Shown: piece by piece, positions 18,779-27,338 of the stretch
Layout of the letters: every line of letters starts with the position of its first letter
How positions within the stretch are numbered: position 1 is the first letter of the stretch
NCBI GenBank assembly: GCA_012838135.1
Contig: DUPV01000042.1
Coordinates: 1-64,000, forward strand
Reading direction: 5' to 3'
Source of the DNA: Clostridiaceae bacterium
GTDB lineage: Bacteria; Bacillota; Clostridia; Saccharofermentanales; DTU023
DNA: 64,000 bases
Made by a program: the position numbers and the translations under genes
The notes under the pieces: generated by a model
Told to the model about the DNA's origin: nothing
What the model saw: the letters and a program-made list of their open reading frames with translations, nothing else
Database searches by the model: none

Positions 18779-19186
18779 CTAGCGTATATCACCGATCAAT
18801 TCTTCCACTACGCCGCTCACTAATTTGCTCATGGTTAAATCAGGTACACCAACCACAATATTGTCACAGTGATTAACCGGAATCAAAATCCTTCTTGCCG
18901 GACTCTGTCCGATAGCTAAAGCCATCTTGGGAGTAATTTCACCCAGCATGGAATCAGCAATCACTATTCCGATCGGTCCCACAATATAGTCCGCTTTTTT
19001 GCAACAAACTATTACAGCATTTTCGCCTGTCGCTGCCTGATCAGCACCGGCTTTCAACATTGCTGATGTTGCCACACCATTCGTACCTACAGCTGTAATT
19101 GTAAGATCAGGCAATGATTGCTTAATCGCTCTCACTACCTCTTTACCTATTCCCCCGCCTTGAGAATCTATTACCAGTACATTCAT
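18779..19186 (-). CDS. DUF3842 family protein
   Basis: 135-aa protein of the small, mainly clostridial DUF3842 family, function unknown. It starts MNVLVIDSQGGGIGKEVV with a nucleotide-binding-like glycine pattern, continues AVGTNGVATSAMLKAGAD and VGPIGIVIADSMLGEITPKMA, and ends near ILIPVNHCDNIVVG. The ATG at 19186 gives the family-like N-terminus; an upstream TTG would add 16 unrelated residues. It precedes the FecB-type importer in the same direction but is separated by a terminator-like structure, so a shared function with metal uptake is possible but unproven. Confidence 0.85.
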   Translation of the reverse strand: MNVLVIDSQGGGIGKEVVRAIKQSLPDLTITAVGTNGVATSAMLKAGADQAATGENAVIVCCKKADYIVGPIGIVIADSMLGEITPKMALAIGQSPARRILIPVNHCDNIVVGVPDLTMSKLVSGVVEELIGDIR

Positions 19187-19535
19187 ACAATAAGTTAACT
19201 TTCTGTTTTCGCTCTTATGATAATACCCGACCAAACCACTGCTTCTAATTTATTGCTACTCATTTTATAACTCGTCTTCGTTAATTGCAACTAACCTAGC
19301 CATATAACCAAACAATCATTCCTATACAAATTATGTAACAAGTGATACATTAAGGATACAATTATAATTTTCGGAACTTAAGTTACAACTCGTAATTCGT
19401 TCTTGGTATAGTCTGTAAACAGTTCAGAAAGTTAAAAATATAGAAATCAGAATTGAACTTAATAACAATAAACAGCGAAAATAATTTTGCAATTTATTTA
19501 AAACGACAGTATCACATTATCTAGGAGGAAAACTT
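19187..19535. other. 349-bp intergenic region between DUF3842 and superoxide dismutase
   Basis: Divergent promoter region. AT-rich stretches such as ACAATTATAATTTTC near 19360 could hold the sod promoter, but I could not fix -35/-10 boxes with confidence. No ORF with a ribosome site and no RNA gene seen. Confidence 0.4.
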
Positions 19536-20144
19536 ATGGCAACTTATAAATTAGATGATCTCGCATACGCATATGATGCACTGGTACCGACAATCGATGA
19601 AGAAACAATGCATTTACATCATGACAAACACCATCAAGCTTACGTAAATAACTTAAATGCAGCTCTTGAAGGATTAGACATTGAAGATCAATGCATTCGT
19701 GAACTATTAACAAATTTAGATCAAGTTCCTGAAGAAAAAAGACAAGCTGTCATCAATAATGGCGGTGGTCACTTAAATCACAAATTATTCTGGGAAAGCA
19801 TGACTCCGGGTGGCGCAAATGAACCACAAGGTGAATTGGCAGATGAAATTAATAAAGCTTTCGGCAGTTTTGATGAATTCAAGACAGCCTTTGAAGCTAA
19901 AGGTGTAGGTCAATTCGGCAGCGGTTGGGCATGGTTGGTTTTGGATAACGGCGAATTAAAAGTAACCAGCACGCCAAATCAAAATAACCCTGTAATGGAC
20001 GGTGTTATACCACTCTTGGGCAATGATGTTTGGGAACATGCATATTACCTTACCTACAAAAATGCTCGTCCGAACTACCTCAAGGCTTGGTGGGCAGTAG
20101 TGAACTGGGATGTAGTAGCAGAACGTTATGCTGCAGCCAAATAA
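19536..20144 (+). CDS. sodA: Superoxide dismutase (Mn/Fe family)
   Basis: 202-aa cytoplasmic SOD converting superoxide to oxygen and hydrogen peroxide. All four metal ligands are visible: His in HLHHDKHHQAYV, His in NGGGHLNHKLFW, and Asp and His in NDVWEHAYYLTYKNARP. Gly in the GGGHLNH stretch and Gln in TPNQNNPV resemble the Mn-type second sphere, so Mn or cambialistic use is more likely than strict Fe. An AGGAGG site precedes the ATG and a strong terminator follows. Its presence suggests exposure to oxygen in an otherwise anaerobe-like gene set. Confidence 0.97.
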   Translation: MATYKLDDLAYAYDALVPTIDEETMHLHHDKHHQAYVNNLNAALEGLDIEDQCIRELLTNLDQVPEEKRQAVINNGGGHLNHKLFWESMTPGGANEPQGELADEINKAFGSFDEFKTAFEAKGVGQFGSGWAWLVLDNGELKVTSTPNQNNPVMDGVIPLLGNDVWEHAYYLTYKNARPNYLKAWWAVVNWDVVAERYAAAK

Positions 20145-20185
20145 TAGATATAGATAAAGTTTATAATACTAAGAACATATTAAAT

Positions 20186-20227
20186 AAAAACCGGTTCAGA
20201 TTTTGTAAAAAGAACCGGTTTTTATTT
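20186..20227 (+). terminator. Intrinsic terminator after sodA
   Basis: Perfect 12-bp stem AAAAACCGGTTC (20186-20197) / GAACCGGTTTTT (20212-20223), then a T-rich run. The A/T flanks could also let it work for the minus-strand DUF503 gene. Confidence 0.88.
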
Positions 20228-20304
20228 TTTTGTTTTTCAATTTTTTTAAACAAATTTAACTATTTGTAAACGATTCTCTTGGTTATTATTACAGTTAAAA
20301 GAAT

Positions 20305-20601
20305 TCAATAAGCCTCCATCGAAAATAAATCCCAGTCAAAAGACAAAATCTCACCATTAACTTCGGAAAAGATAAATTGCTCAATTTTTTCTTGCATTTC
20401 AATTGCTTCACTTTCTCTCAAAGCAGTAAATGAAGCTCCTAAGACAAAACTTTGCCATTGATCCTGATCAGCAACTTCTCTTACGGACAAATTAAATTTT
20501 TTCTCCAGTCTGGCAATCAAACTACGAACTTCTTTGCGTTTTTCTTTCAGCGAATGGATATGTGGATAATATATTTGAGTTTTTATTCCCAGAATAAGCA
20601 T
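20305..20601 (-). CDS. DUF503 family protein (YlxP-like)
   Basis: 98-aa member of DUF503/YlxP. The family pattern is clear: ILGIKTQIYYPHIHSLKEKRKEVRSL-type start, then FNLSVREVADQDQWQSFVLGASF. In Bacillus the relative YlxP lies in the nusA-infB operon; here it instead follows citrate synthase with only a 6-nt gap, so it is probably co-transcribed with gltA. Molecular function is not established. Confidence 0.85.
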   Translation of the reverse strand: MLILGIKTQIYYPHIHSLKEKRKEVRSLIARLEKKFNLSVREVADQDQWQSFVLGASFTALRESEAIEMQEKIEQFIFSEVNGEILSFDWDLFSMEAY

Positions 20602-20607
20602 AATTCA

Positions 20608-21933
20608 TTAATCACTGAGATAATTACCTACGAACTTACCTGCCGGTCTGACAATTCTATTAATGTTGATTTTATCTTCCAGAATGTGTGCCAACCAGCC
20701 GATTGCTCTGCTGATAACAAATAACGGAGTAAATAGATCTTCCGGAATATCTAGCATGTCATAAATAAATCCACTGTAGAAGTCAACGTTTTCACAAATA
20801 TTTCTACCTTTGATTTCTCCGATATAACCACACGCAATTTCGGCAAATCTTTGATAAAATTTGAATTCTGCATTATAACCTTTCATTTTGGCAACATCAG
20901 AAGCATGTTGACGTAAAAGCAAACTTCTCGGATCAGAAATTGTGTATACAGCATGTCCCATTCCGTAGACTAAACCCGCATTATCGAAATATTCTTTGTT
21001 CAGTAATTTTTTTACAACATCAAGAATTTGATCATAACTTGCTTCTACACCGATATCATCTATAACCGTTTGCATCATGTTGCGACAAGTGATGTTGGCA
21101 CCACCGTGACGAGGACCTTTCAAAGATCCGACTGCAGCAGCAAAAGATGAATATAAATCCGTTTGCGTAGAAGATACAACAATGCTGGCAAAAGTCGAGT
21201 TGTTACCGATACCGTGATCTGCATGAAGAATCATCATTAAATCCAGAATAGATACTTCTTCTTGGGTATAATTACCCTCACCTTTTAAGAGATAAAGGAA
21301 ACTCTCGGCTAAATCCATATCATGTCTGATCGGATGGATGACCAGGCTTTCATTTCCCAGGAGATGTGCTTTCGCTTTATAGCAATAAATGCAAATTGCC
21401 GGTAATTTTGCAATTACTGAAAGTCCTTGTCTTAACGTATTGTCAATACTGGGATCATCCGGATTTTCGTCTTCACCGAACATTAACAGAATAGATCTTT
21501 GAATTTTGTTCATGATATTAATCGTGGGTGAACGCAAAATATTACGTGACAAAAATCCGTCAGGCAACATATATTCAGAACGCAAGAAATCTTTGAAAGT
21601 TTTGAGTTCCTGATTACTTGGCAAGTAACCATTGAGCAACAGGAAACAGACTTCTTCATAACCGTTATTCTCGCTGTTGGCTACTTTATTATAAAGCGCT
21701 TCCAAGGGAAATTCTCTGTAAAAAAGTTCGCCCGGAACATCAACTTTTTTACCATCTTGATCAACTGTGTAACCGACAACATCACAAATGCGGGTTAAAC
21801 CCACAACTACACCGGTACCATCTTCGTTACGTAAACCTTTTTTGACTTTAAATTCCGAATACAAATGATTTGGTATGGTATTACGATTTTTCGCCTTATG
21901 GTATATATTCAAAATTTCTTGTATATTATTCAT
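20608..21933 (-). CDS. gltA: Citrate synthase
   Basis: 441-aa citrate synthase condensing oxaloacetate with acetyl-CoA, of the Gram-positive type. Active-site regions are MMILHADHGIGNNSTFASIVVSS (His), the SLKGPRHGGANITC loop and VYGMGHAVYTISDPR (His). Residues near the N-terminus (LYSEFKVKKGLRNEDGTGVVVGLT) resemble clostridial citrate synthases. It is divergent from aconitase with about 185 nt between, so the two first TCA steps are paired; no isocitrate dehydrogenase is in the window. Methylcitrate synthase activity cannot be excluded. Confidence 0.95.
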   Translation of the reverse strand: MNNIQEILNIYHKAKNRNTIPNHLYSEFKVKKGLRNEDGTGVVVGLTRICDVVGYTVDQDGKKVDVPGELFYREFPLEALYNKVANSENNGYEEVCFLLLNGYLPSNQELKTFKDFLRSEYMLPDGFLSRNILRSPTINIMNKIQRSILLMFGEDENPDDPSIDNTLRQGLSVIAKLPAICIYCYKAKAHLLGNESLVIHPIRHDMDLAESFLYLLKGEGNYTQEEVSILDLMMILHADHGIGNNSTFASIVVSSTQTDLYSSFAAAVGSLKGPRHGGANITCRNMMQTVIDDIGVEASYDQILDVVKKLLNKEYFDNAGLVYGMGHAVYTISDPRSLLLRQHASDVAKMKGYNAEFKFYQRFAEIACGYIGEIKGRNICENVDFYSGFIYDMLDIPEDLFTPLFVISRAIGWLAHILEDKININRIVRPAGKFVGNYLSD

Positions 21934-22117
21934 TGTTCAATAAATCCTTTCTTGATTTATGATGCATAAGTTCCAAAAACTCTGTTATCTTTTAAGGAAT
22001 CATTATACATTAATGAAATCGTGAAACTTTTGCAACCTTGCATTTTACTTACCGCTATTTTTCACATATTATAATATTATTAAAATTAAAAGAATGTACA
22101 TTAAGGTGAGGTGAATA

Positions 22118-24034
22118 ATTATAAGTAGTTTAGCATATAAAATAATTGAAAATCATTTGGCAGAACCTACAGAAATGAAAGCCGGGAATACCATTCGGTT
22201 AGTTATTGATAATACTCTGACTCAGGATGCCACCGGCACTATGGCTTATTTGCAATTTGAGCAAATGGGTGTCGATAAAGTTAAAACAAAAGCTGTCAGT
22301 TATGTCGACCATAACACAATGCAAACCGGATTCATGAACGCCGATGACCATAAATATTTACAATCAGTAGCTAACCGCTATGGTGTATTGTATTCCAAAG
22401 CAGGGAACGGTATCTGTCATCAGGTGCAGTTGGAACGTTTTGATAAACCGGGCGAAACCTTGTTGGGATCCGATTCTCACACTCCGACCGGTGGCGGTAT
22501 GGCAATGATTGCAATCGGTGCCGGCGGTTTGGATGTCGCTTGTGCCATGGCAGGCATTCCTTATACCATGACTTTACCGGAAGTTGTTAACGTAAAACTG
22601 ACCGGAGAATTAAAATCCGGTGTCAGTGCCAAAGACATTATTCTTAAAGTTTTGGAACTTAAAACAGTTAAAGGCGGCGTAAATAAAATTTTTGAATACA
22701 GCGGCGAAGGCATCAAAAGCTTGAGTGTTCCCGAACGCAGTACCATCACCAATATGGGCGCAGAGCTTGGGGCTACAACTTCGATCTTCCCTTCTGATGA
22801 AAACACCAGAGAATTTTTGGAAAAACAAGGCCGCGGTGAGGACTATATTCCTCTAGCAGCTGATGAAGATGCTGTATACGACGAAGTTATAGAAATTAAC
22901 TTATCTGAATTGGAACCTTTATTGGCAGCACCTCATTCACCCGACAATGTGAAAAAAGTTTCCGAAGTTGCCGGAACAAAAATCGACCAAGTATGTATCG
23001 GTTCATGTACCAACAGCAGTTACACCGACTTAATGAACGTTGCCAATATTCTTAAAGGTAAAAAAGTTCATCCGGACGTTTCCTTAACAATTTCTTTCGG
23101 TTCAAAACAAGTCCTGAACATGTTAGCTCAAAGCGGCGGTTTATCAGATATTATTGCCAGTGGTGCCCGTCTTTTGGAAGCAGCATGCGGACCATGTATC
23201 GGCATGGGTCAATCTCCGCCGACCGATGGTGTTTCATTGCGCACTTTCAATCGTAATTTTTACGGTCGCAGCGGAACCTTAAGTGCAGGAGTATATCTGG
23301 TTTCTCCGGAAACAGCTGCAATTTCCGCAATTAACGGCTACATCAGTGATGCTACACAAGTAGAATACGAAAAAGCAACATTGCCGAACAGTTTTCTGAT
23401 TGATGATTCAGGAATTCTGCAACCGGATTGCGATTTTGAAAAACCTTTGATTAAAGGACCGAATATTAAAGATGTTCCGGTCGGAAAACCTTTGACCGCA
23501 ATTGATAAAAAAGTAATGATCAAAGTTGAAGATAATATTACCACCGATCATATCATTCCGGGCGGTTCAACCGTCTTGCCGTTCAGAAGCAATATCGAGA
23601 AAATATCCGAATTCACTTTTTCGCAAATTGATCCGGAATTTGCTTTGCGTTGTTTGGAGAATGATGGCGGTATTATCATCGGCGGCGAGAATTACGGTCA
23701 GGGTTCTTCACGCGAACATGCGGCTTTAGCACCGTTATATTTAGGTATCAAGGCTGTAATCACAAAATCCTATGCTCGCATTCATAAACAAAATCTGATT
23801 AATTCAGGAATTATACCTTTGGTTTTCGTGAATAATTCAGATTATGATGCGCTTGATCTATTAGATGAATTAGAGATTGTTGACATTGAGAATTTGGCAA
23901 TTAATAAACAATATACTGTCTTGAATAAAACCAAAAACACTCAATTTAAAGTTGCCCATGACTTGACTGAAGAGCAAATCGAGATTATCAAGAACGGCGG
24001 TTTATTAAATACCATCAAAAAGGGTAATGCTTAA
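22118..24034 (+). CDS. acnA: Aconitate hydratase with apparent non-canonical start codon
   Basis: Aconitase interconverting citrate and isocitrate, about 638 aa. Fe-S ligands are seen in VCIGSCTNSSYTDL and in AACGPCIGMGQSPP; other family motifs are LGSDSHTPTGGGMAMIAIGAGG and the C-terminal GENYGQGSSREHAALAP. The conventional start is a TTG at 22157 (LAEPTEM), but the frame is open further upstream and encodes ISSLAYKIIENHLAEP, which matches the conserved aconitase N-terminus. No ATG, GTG or TTG exists there before the TGA at 22112. The strong AAGGTGAGGTG site (22103-22113) is well spaced for ATT at 22118 or ATA at 22121. I therefore call 22118, with the exact codon uncertain. Confidence 0.9.
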   Translation: MISSLAYKIIENHLAEPTEMKAGNTIRLVIDNTLTQDATGTMAYLQFEQMGVDKVKTKAVSYVDHNTMQTGFMNADDHKYLQSVANRYGVLYSKAGNGICHQVQLERFDKPGETLLGSDSHTPTGGGMAMIAIGAGGLDVACAMAGIPYTMTLPEVVNVKLTGELKSGVSAKDIILKVLELKTVKGGVNKIFEYSGEGIKSLSVPERSTITNMGAELGATTSIFPSDENTREFLEKQGRGEDYIPLAADEDAVYDEVIEINLSELEPLLAAPHSPDNVKKVSEVAGTKIDQVCIGSCTNSSYTDLMNVANILKGKKVHPDVSLTISFGSKQVLNMLAQSGGLSDIIASGARLLEAACGPCIGMGQSPPTDGVSLRTFNRNFYGRSGTLSAGVYLVSPETAAISAINGYISDATQVEYEKATLPNSFLIDDSGILQPDCDFEKPLIKGPNIKDVPVGKPLTAIDKKVMIKVEDNITTDHIIPGGSTVLPFRSNIEKISEFTFSQIDPEFALRCLENDGGIIIGGENYGQGSSREHAALAPLYLGIKAVITKSYARIHKQNLINSGIIPLVFVNNSDYDALDLLDELEIVDIENLAINKQYTVLNKTKNTQFKVAHDLTEEQIEIIKNGGLLNTIKKGNA

Positions 24035-24141
24035 ATTATTCTTTTTATATATTAAGTACCAATAATCATTTGGCATCTTATTCATCATCTTGAATATTGA
24101 TAATAAATCTGATCCGCACAGATGATGCAAGAAGTTAAATC

Positions 24142-24183
24142 AGCATAGTCACATCTGTCTGAAAGACAATTTGTGACTATGCT
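24142..24183. repeat. Long inverted repeat between acnA and yjbQ
   Basis: Perfect 12-bp arms AGCATAGTCACA (24142-24153) and TGTGACTATGCT (24172-24183) with an inner TGTCT-GAA-AGACA stem. No T run follows on either strand, so it is not a typical terminator; it may stabilise or process the mRNA or bind a protein. Confidence 0.6.
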
Positions 24184-24209
24184 TAATATAAATTGCAGGA
24201 GTATTAGCT

Positions 24210-24626
24210 ATGAAAAGTTATCGTAAAGAATTATGGTTTAACATTCCACAAAGGAGAGGTTTGGTTAACATCACACCGGATGTGCAACAAGCAATCAGAG
24301 ATAGCGGCATTTCTGAAGGTCTTTGCTTAGTGAATGCAATGCATATCACGGCGAGTGTTTTTATTAATGATGACGAATCAGGATTACATCGCGATTATGA
24401 ACGTTGGTTGGAAAAGCTTGCTCCCGAAAAACCTTATGAACAATACGATCATAACGGTTTTGAAGATAATGCGGATGCCCATCTGAAACGCACCATCATG
24501 GGACGCGAAGTCGTGGTTGCAATCACTGACGGCAAATTGGATTTCGGTCCATGGGAACAAATTTTTTATTACGAATTAGACGGTAAACGAAATAAACGTG
24601 CTTTGATAAAAATAATCGGCGAATAA
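24210..24626 (+). CDS. YjbQ family protein (UPF0047)
   Basis: 138-aa YjbQ/UPF0047 protein; E. coli YjbQ has weak thiamine-phosphate synthase activity, but the cellular role is unclear. Family residues are visible: [33 protein letters not shown] with the His and Asp/Glu cluster, [21 protein letters not shown] and [32 protein letters not shown] at the end. GCAGGAG precedes the ATG. It stands alone in a 175-bp downstream gap from acnA, behind a strong hairpin. Confidence 0.88.
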   Translation: MKSYRKELWFNIPQRRGLVNITPDVQQAIRDSGISEGLCLVNAMHITASVFINDDESGLHRDYERWLEKLAPEKPYEQYDHNGFEDNADAHLKRTIMGREVVVAITDGKLDFGPWEQIFYYELDGKRNKRALIKIIGE

Positions 24627-24825
24627 CTGATACGTTTTTTTATTTTCTTTTCTATCAATAATATTAAAAAAACACTTTTCATTGATAAATTACCGATGGA
24701 GGTTAAGAAAAAGCCTAAACACTGCTCTGGTGGTAATAATAGCGTACGTTTAATGATGAGTCGATATTTTTTTTGAGAAATCAAAAATTTGTCTGGAATT
24801 TCAGTATGCAAAAGAATTCGGCAAA

Positions 24826-25383
24826 TTATTTTTCAATTGGAAACAACGGTAACTCTTGAAGATAAATAATGTCATTGCGACCGATTGCATCACCCTCAGC
24901 TAAAATTGAAGCTTTAACAGCAATATTGCCGCCTGCCTGTTCAATCAATTCTTCGAGCGATTTGAGAGATTCGCCGGTAGAAATAACGTCATCAATTATA
25001 CCGACTCTTTTGCCTTGAATTAAATATAGATCTTCGCGCGGCAAATACAATTTCTGATGTCCTATTGTAGTAATTGATTCCACATCAACCGACAGCGGAT
25101 CTTCCATATAAGTCTTTTTACTTTTGCGAGCAACAACATAACGAGATATGTTCAAAATACGTGATAGCTCATGAACCAGCGGTATTCCTTTGGCTTCCGC
25201 TGTAATCAAAACGTCAACTTCCGGTATGCGTTCAGCTAACAACTTTGCACAATGGCTTACAGCTTCAACATCTCCCAGAATAATTAAAGCGGCAATGGCT
25301 AAATCATCTGAAACTTTTACTATATTCAATTGTCTTTTCAGTCCATGGATATCAATCGGATAATATTTTGGTAATTCTTTCAT
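24826..25383 (-). CDS. Adenine phosphoribosyltransferase-like PRTase
   Basis: 185-aa type I phosphoribosyltransferase. The PRPP-binding motif VGIIDDVISTGESLKSL and the LITAEAKGIPLVHELSRIL region match APT-like proteins, including the ARKSKKTYMEDPL flexible loop. Such proteins salvage purines or act as PRPP-sensing regulators; no DNA-binding domain is present here, so an enzyme is likelier. The start at 25383 (MKELPKYY) follows a GAGG site at 8 nt; the GTG at 25413 would lack one. Single gene, same strand as the downstream end of the metal regulator gene group. Confidence 0.8.
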   Translation of the reverse strand: MKELPKYYPIDIHGLKRQLNIVKVSDDLAIAALIILGDVEAVSHCAKLLAERIPEVDVLITAEAKGIPLVHELSRILNISRYVVARKSKKTYMEDPLSVDVESITTIGHQKLYLPREDLYLIQGKRVGIIDDVISTGESLKSLEELIEQAGGNIAVKASILAEGDAIGRNDIIYLQELPLFPIEK

Positions 25384-25475
25384 CGTTAAAACCTCGTCAG
25401 AAATTCTGTTCACTAGGGTATTATACTAGGTCTGCTTAATATCCGCACATATTATTTATTATTATGAATTTATTA

Positions 25476-25913
25476 TTAGGGATTGTTTTCAGACTTGTTT
25501 TCGAGGTCAACATTTTCAACATTATCCCAGATCACATTACCGCGCGGACTTAGTTCCGGAAAATTCAGATATTCATTAAGAGCATCTTTGAGGTTTTCAC
25601 CGGTAACATGTTCCAAGAGATCTGCCTGTTCATGCGCTTCATCATATGACATGCCCAGAATTTCCGTTAAAAAATATTCCCACAAGCGATGACAGGAAAT
25701 AATATTGCGAGCTTTTACCATACCGGATTCAGTAAGACTGATTTTATTCTGTTCGAAATTAATCAAGTTATCTTCACATAGTTTTTTGACCATTTCGCTG
25801 ACCGAAGCACGCGAAACACCAAGTGTTTTTGCAATAGTTACACTATTCACGAAACCAGCTTGTTTTGTTAAACGATAGATTGCAATAATATAATCTTCTC
25901 TACTGGAATTCAT
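25476..25913 (-). CDS. DtxR/MntR-family metal-dependent transcriptional regulator
   Basis: 145-aa DtxR-family repressor lacking the SH3 domain, the size of MntR. An N-terminal winged helix (SREDYIIAIYRL, NSVTIAKTLGVSRASVSEMVKKL) is followed by the metal-binding and dimerisation domain with HRLWEYFLTEILGMSYDEAHEQADLLEH, which retains the His/Glu ligand pattern, and the ending LSPRGNVIW. It lies downstream of a TroABCD-type importer, and DtxR-type palindromes overlap that importer promoter, so it probably represses the importer when Mn or Fe is replete. Confidence 0.9.
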   Translation of the reverse strand: MNSSREDYIIAIYRLTKQAGFVNSVTIAKTLGVSRASVSEMVKKLCEDNLINFEQNKISLTESGMVKARNIISCHRLWEYFLTEILGMSYDEAHEQADLLEHVTGENLKDALNEYLNFPELSPRGNVIWDNVENVDLENKSENNP

Positions 25914-26180
25914 AGCATTTCACTCACTTTGAACTGAATTCATAAGCTCTTCTTTTGTCGACATTTATCTTAACAGCTGAATCAAATCTTTTTAGCTTGA
26001 TATAATCATGTTAGATTTATGTAAAAATATTATATCAAATAATTCAAAATTAAAAACATTGATATTTTGTGAAAAGTTAGATTAATTTATTGTGGTTAAA
26101 AAATCTTATATATGCAACACGTTACAACAATGTAACTTTTCACAATATTCTTTAGTCAATGAAATTGCAGATAATGCTGT

Positions 26181-27338
26181 TTACATACCATAATCTACTT
26201 TAATCATGTCGTATCGCAATCTGCCTTTTTCGGTAAGACAGTAAATTTTTCTTTCATGATTGCGTTGGACAAACCCTTGATCAATTAAGCGATTAAGTCT
26301 GCGTTCAACAGTTTCCTGATCCCAATACAAATGATCTTTAATTGTGGTAAATCCCAGCTCAAGCTCTGCATCTTGCTGATCTTCGTGATTTCCCAAATGC
26401 ATAATCAGTAAATCAAGTCGGAATTCTTTGCGATTTTTATGTCTTAAATAAATCGCCGTAATAATACCTTGGCGATTTAAAAGAACCGTCATAAAGGTAG
26501 TCAATCCGGTAATTACTGCAATCATCCCCGAAATAGATACATTAAATGCAATGGCTAAATAAAAACCTGAAATTGAGTTGACAGTTGAGAAAACAGTCGA
26601 TACTAAAAGCATCTTCTTCAGACTTTTTGTCAGCATATAGGCGGACGCCGCTGGACCGACAAACAGAGCAATGACAAGGATTGCTCCGACAGCATCAAAA
26701 GCTGCAACCGCTGTAAAAGAGGTTAATGTCATCAATGCATAAAAAAGAAATCCTGAAGAGAATCCGGCTAAGGTTGCAAATTCCGGATCAAAACTACTGA
26801 CTTTTAATTCTTTCAAAAATACCGAAACAAAAATCAAATTGATCAACAATATTATTAACATATAAAACAATGCTTTCGGCAATTCTACACCGAAAACCGT
26901 CATTGTATTTAACGGAATCATGATCACTTGTCCCATTAAGACAATATCTGTATCAAGATGAACATTACGAGCAAATGTACTGATTAAAATAACGGCTAAT
27001 GAGAAAAACAAAGGAAAAATTATGCCGACAGCATCATCACTTTTAACTAAGCGAGTTTTAGATAATAAACCGATTGCATAAACTGTAAAAACACCGAATA
27101 TACTTGCTCCGATCAATAAAAGCGGTGAATTCAGATCTTTGGTTACGAAATACGCCAACACAATACCGAGCAATATTGAGTGCGAAAGTGCGTCCGTCAG
27201 CATTGATAATTTATTTAGAACCAAAAAACAGCCGAGAATTGAACAAGCAATTCCGGTAATAATCAAGGTCAAGAGCATTTGTTGATTGTAATTCAGAAAA
27301 TCTGACATTTTAGTCAAAAATAGACTTGGATAAATCAT
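26181..27338 (-). CDS. Metal ABC transporter permease with C-terminal winged-helix domain (TroD/MntD type)
   Basis: 385-aa ABC-3 family permease, fused to a cytoplasmic domain. The membrane part (about residues 15-285) has LNKLSMLTDALSHSILLGIVLAYF, the QVIMIPL region and VGAILVIALFVGPAASAYMLT. From about residue 300 there is a winged-helix-like segment: RLDLLIMHLGN, ELGFTTIKDHLYWDQETVERRLNRLIDQGFVQRN and IYCLTEKGRLRYD. The C-terminus resembles the DtxR-type wHTH and may sense metal or bind DNA. The start at 27338 has AAGGAG upstream and overlaps the previous permease by 29 nt; an ATG at 27308 is an alternative. Confidence 0.88.
   Translation of the reverse strand: MIYPSLFLTKMSDFLNYNQQMLLTLIITGIACSILGCFLVLNKLSMLTDALSHSILLGIVLAYFVTKDLNSPLLLIGASIFGVFTVYAIGLLSKTRLVKSDDAVGIIFPLFFSLAVILISTFARNVHLDTDIVLMGQVIMIPLNTMTVFGVELPKALFYMLIILLINLIFVSVFLKELKVSSFDPEFATLAGFSSGFLFYALMTLTSFTAVAAFDAVGAILVIALFVGPAASAYMLTKSLKKMLLVSTVFSTVNSISGFYLAIAFNVSISGMIAVITGLTTFMTVLLNRQGIITAIYLRHKNRKEFRLDLLIMHLGNHEDQQDAELELGFTTIKDHLYWDQETVERRLNRLIDQGFVQRNHERKIYCLTEKGRLRYDMIKVDYGM

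Noticed and set aside
22157-22159. TTG at 22157 as the aconitase start
   Set aside because: It would drop the conserved LAYKIIENH stretch and has no ribosome site at a suitable distance.
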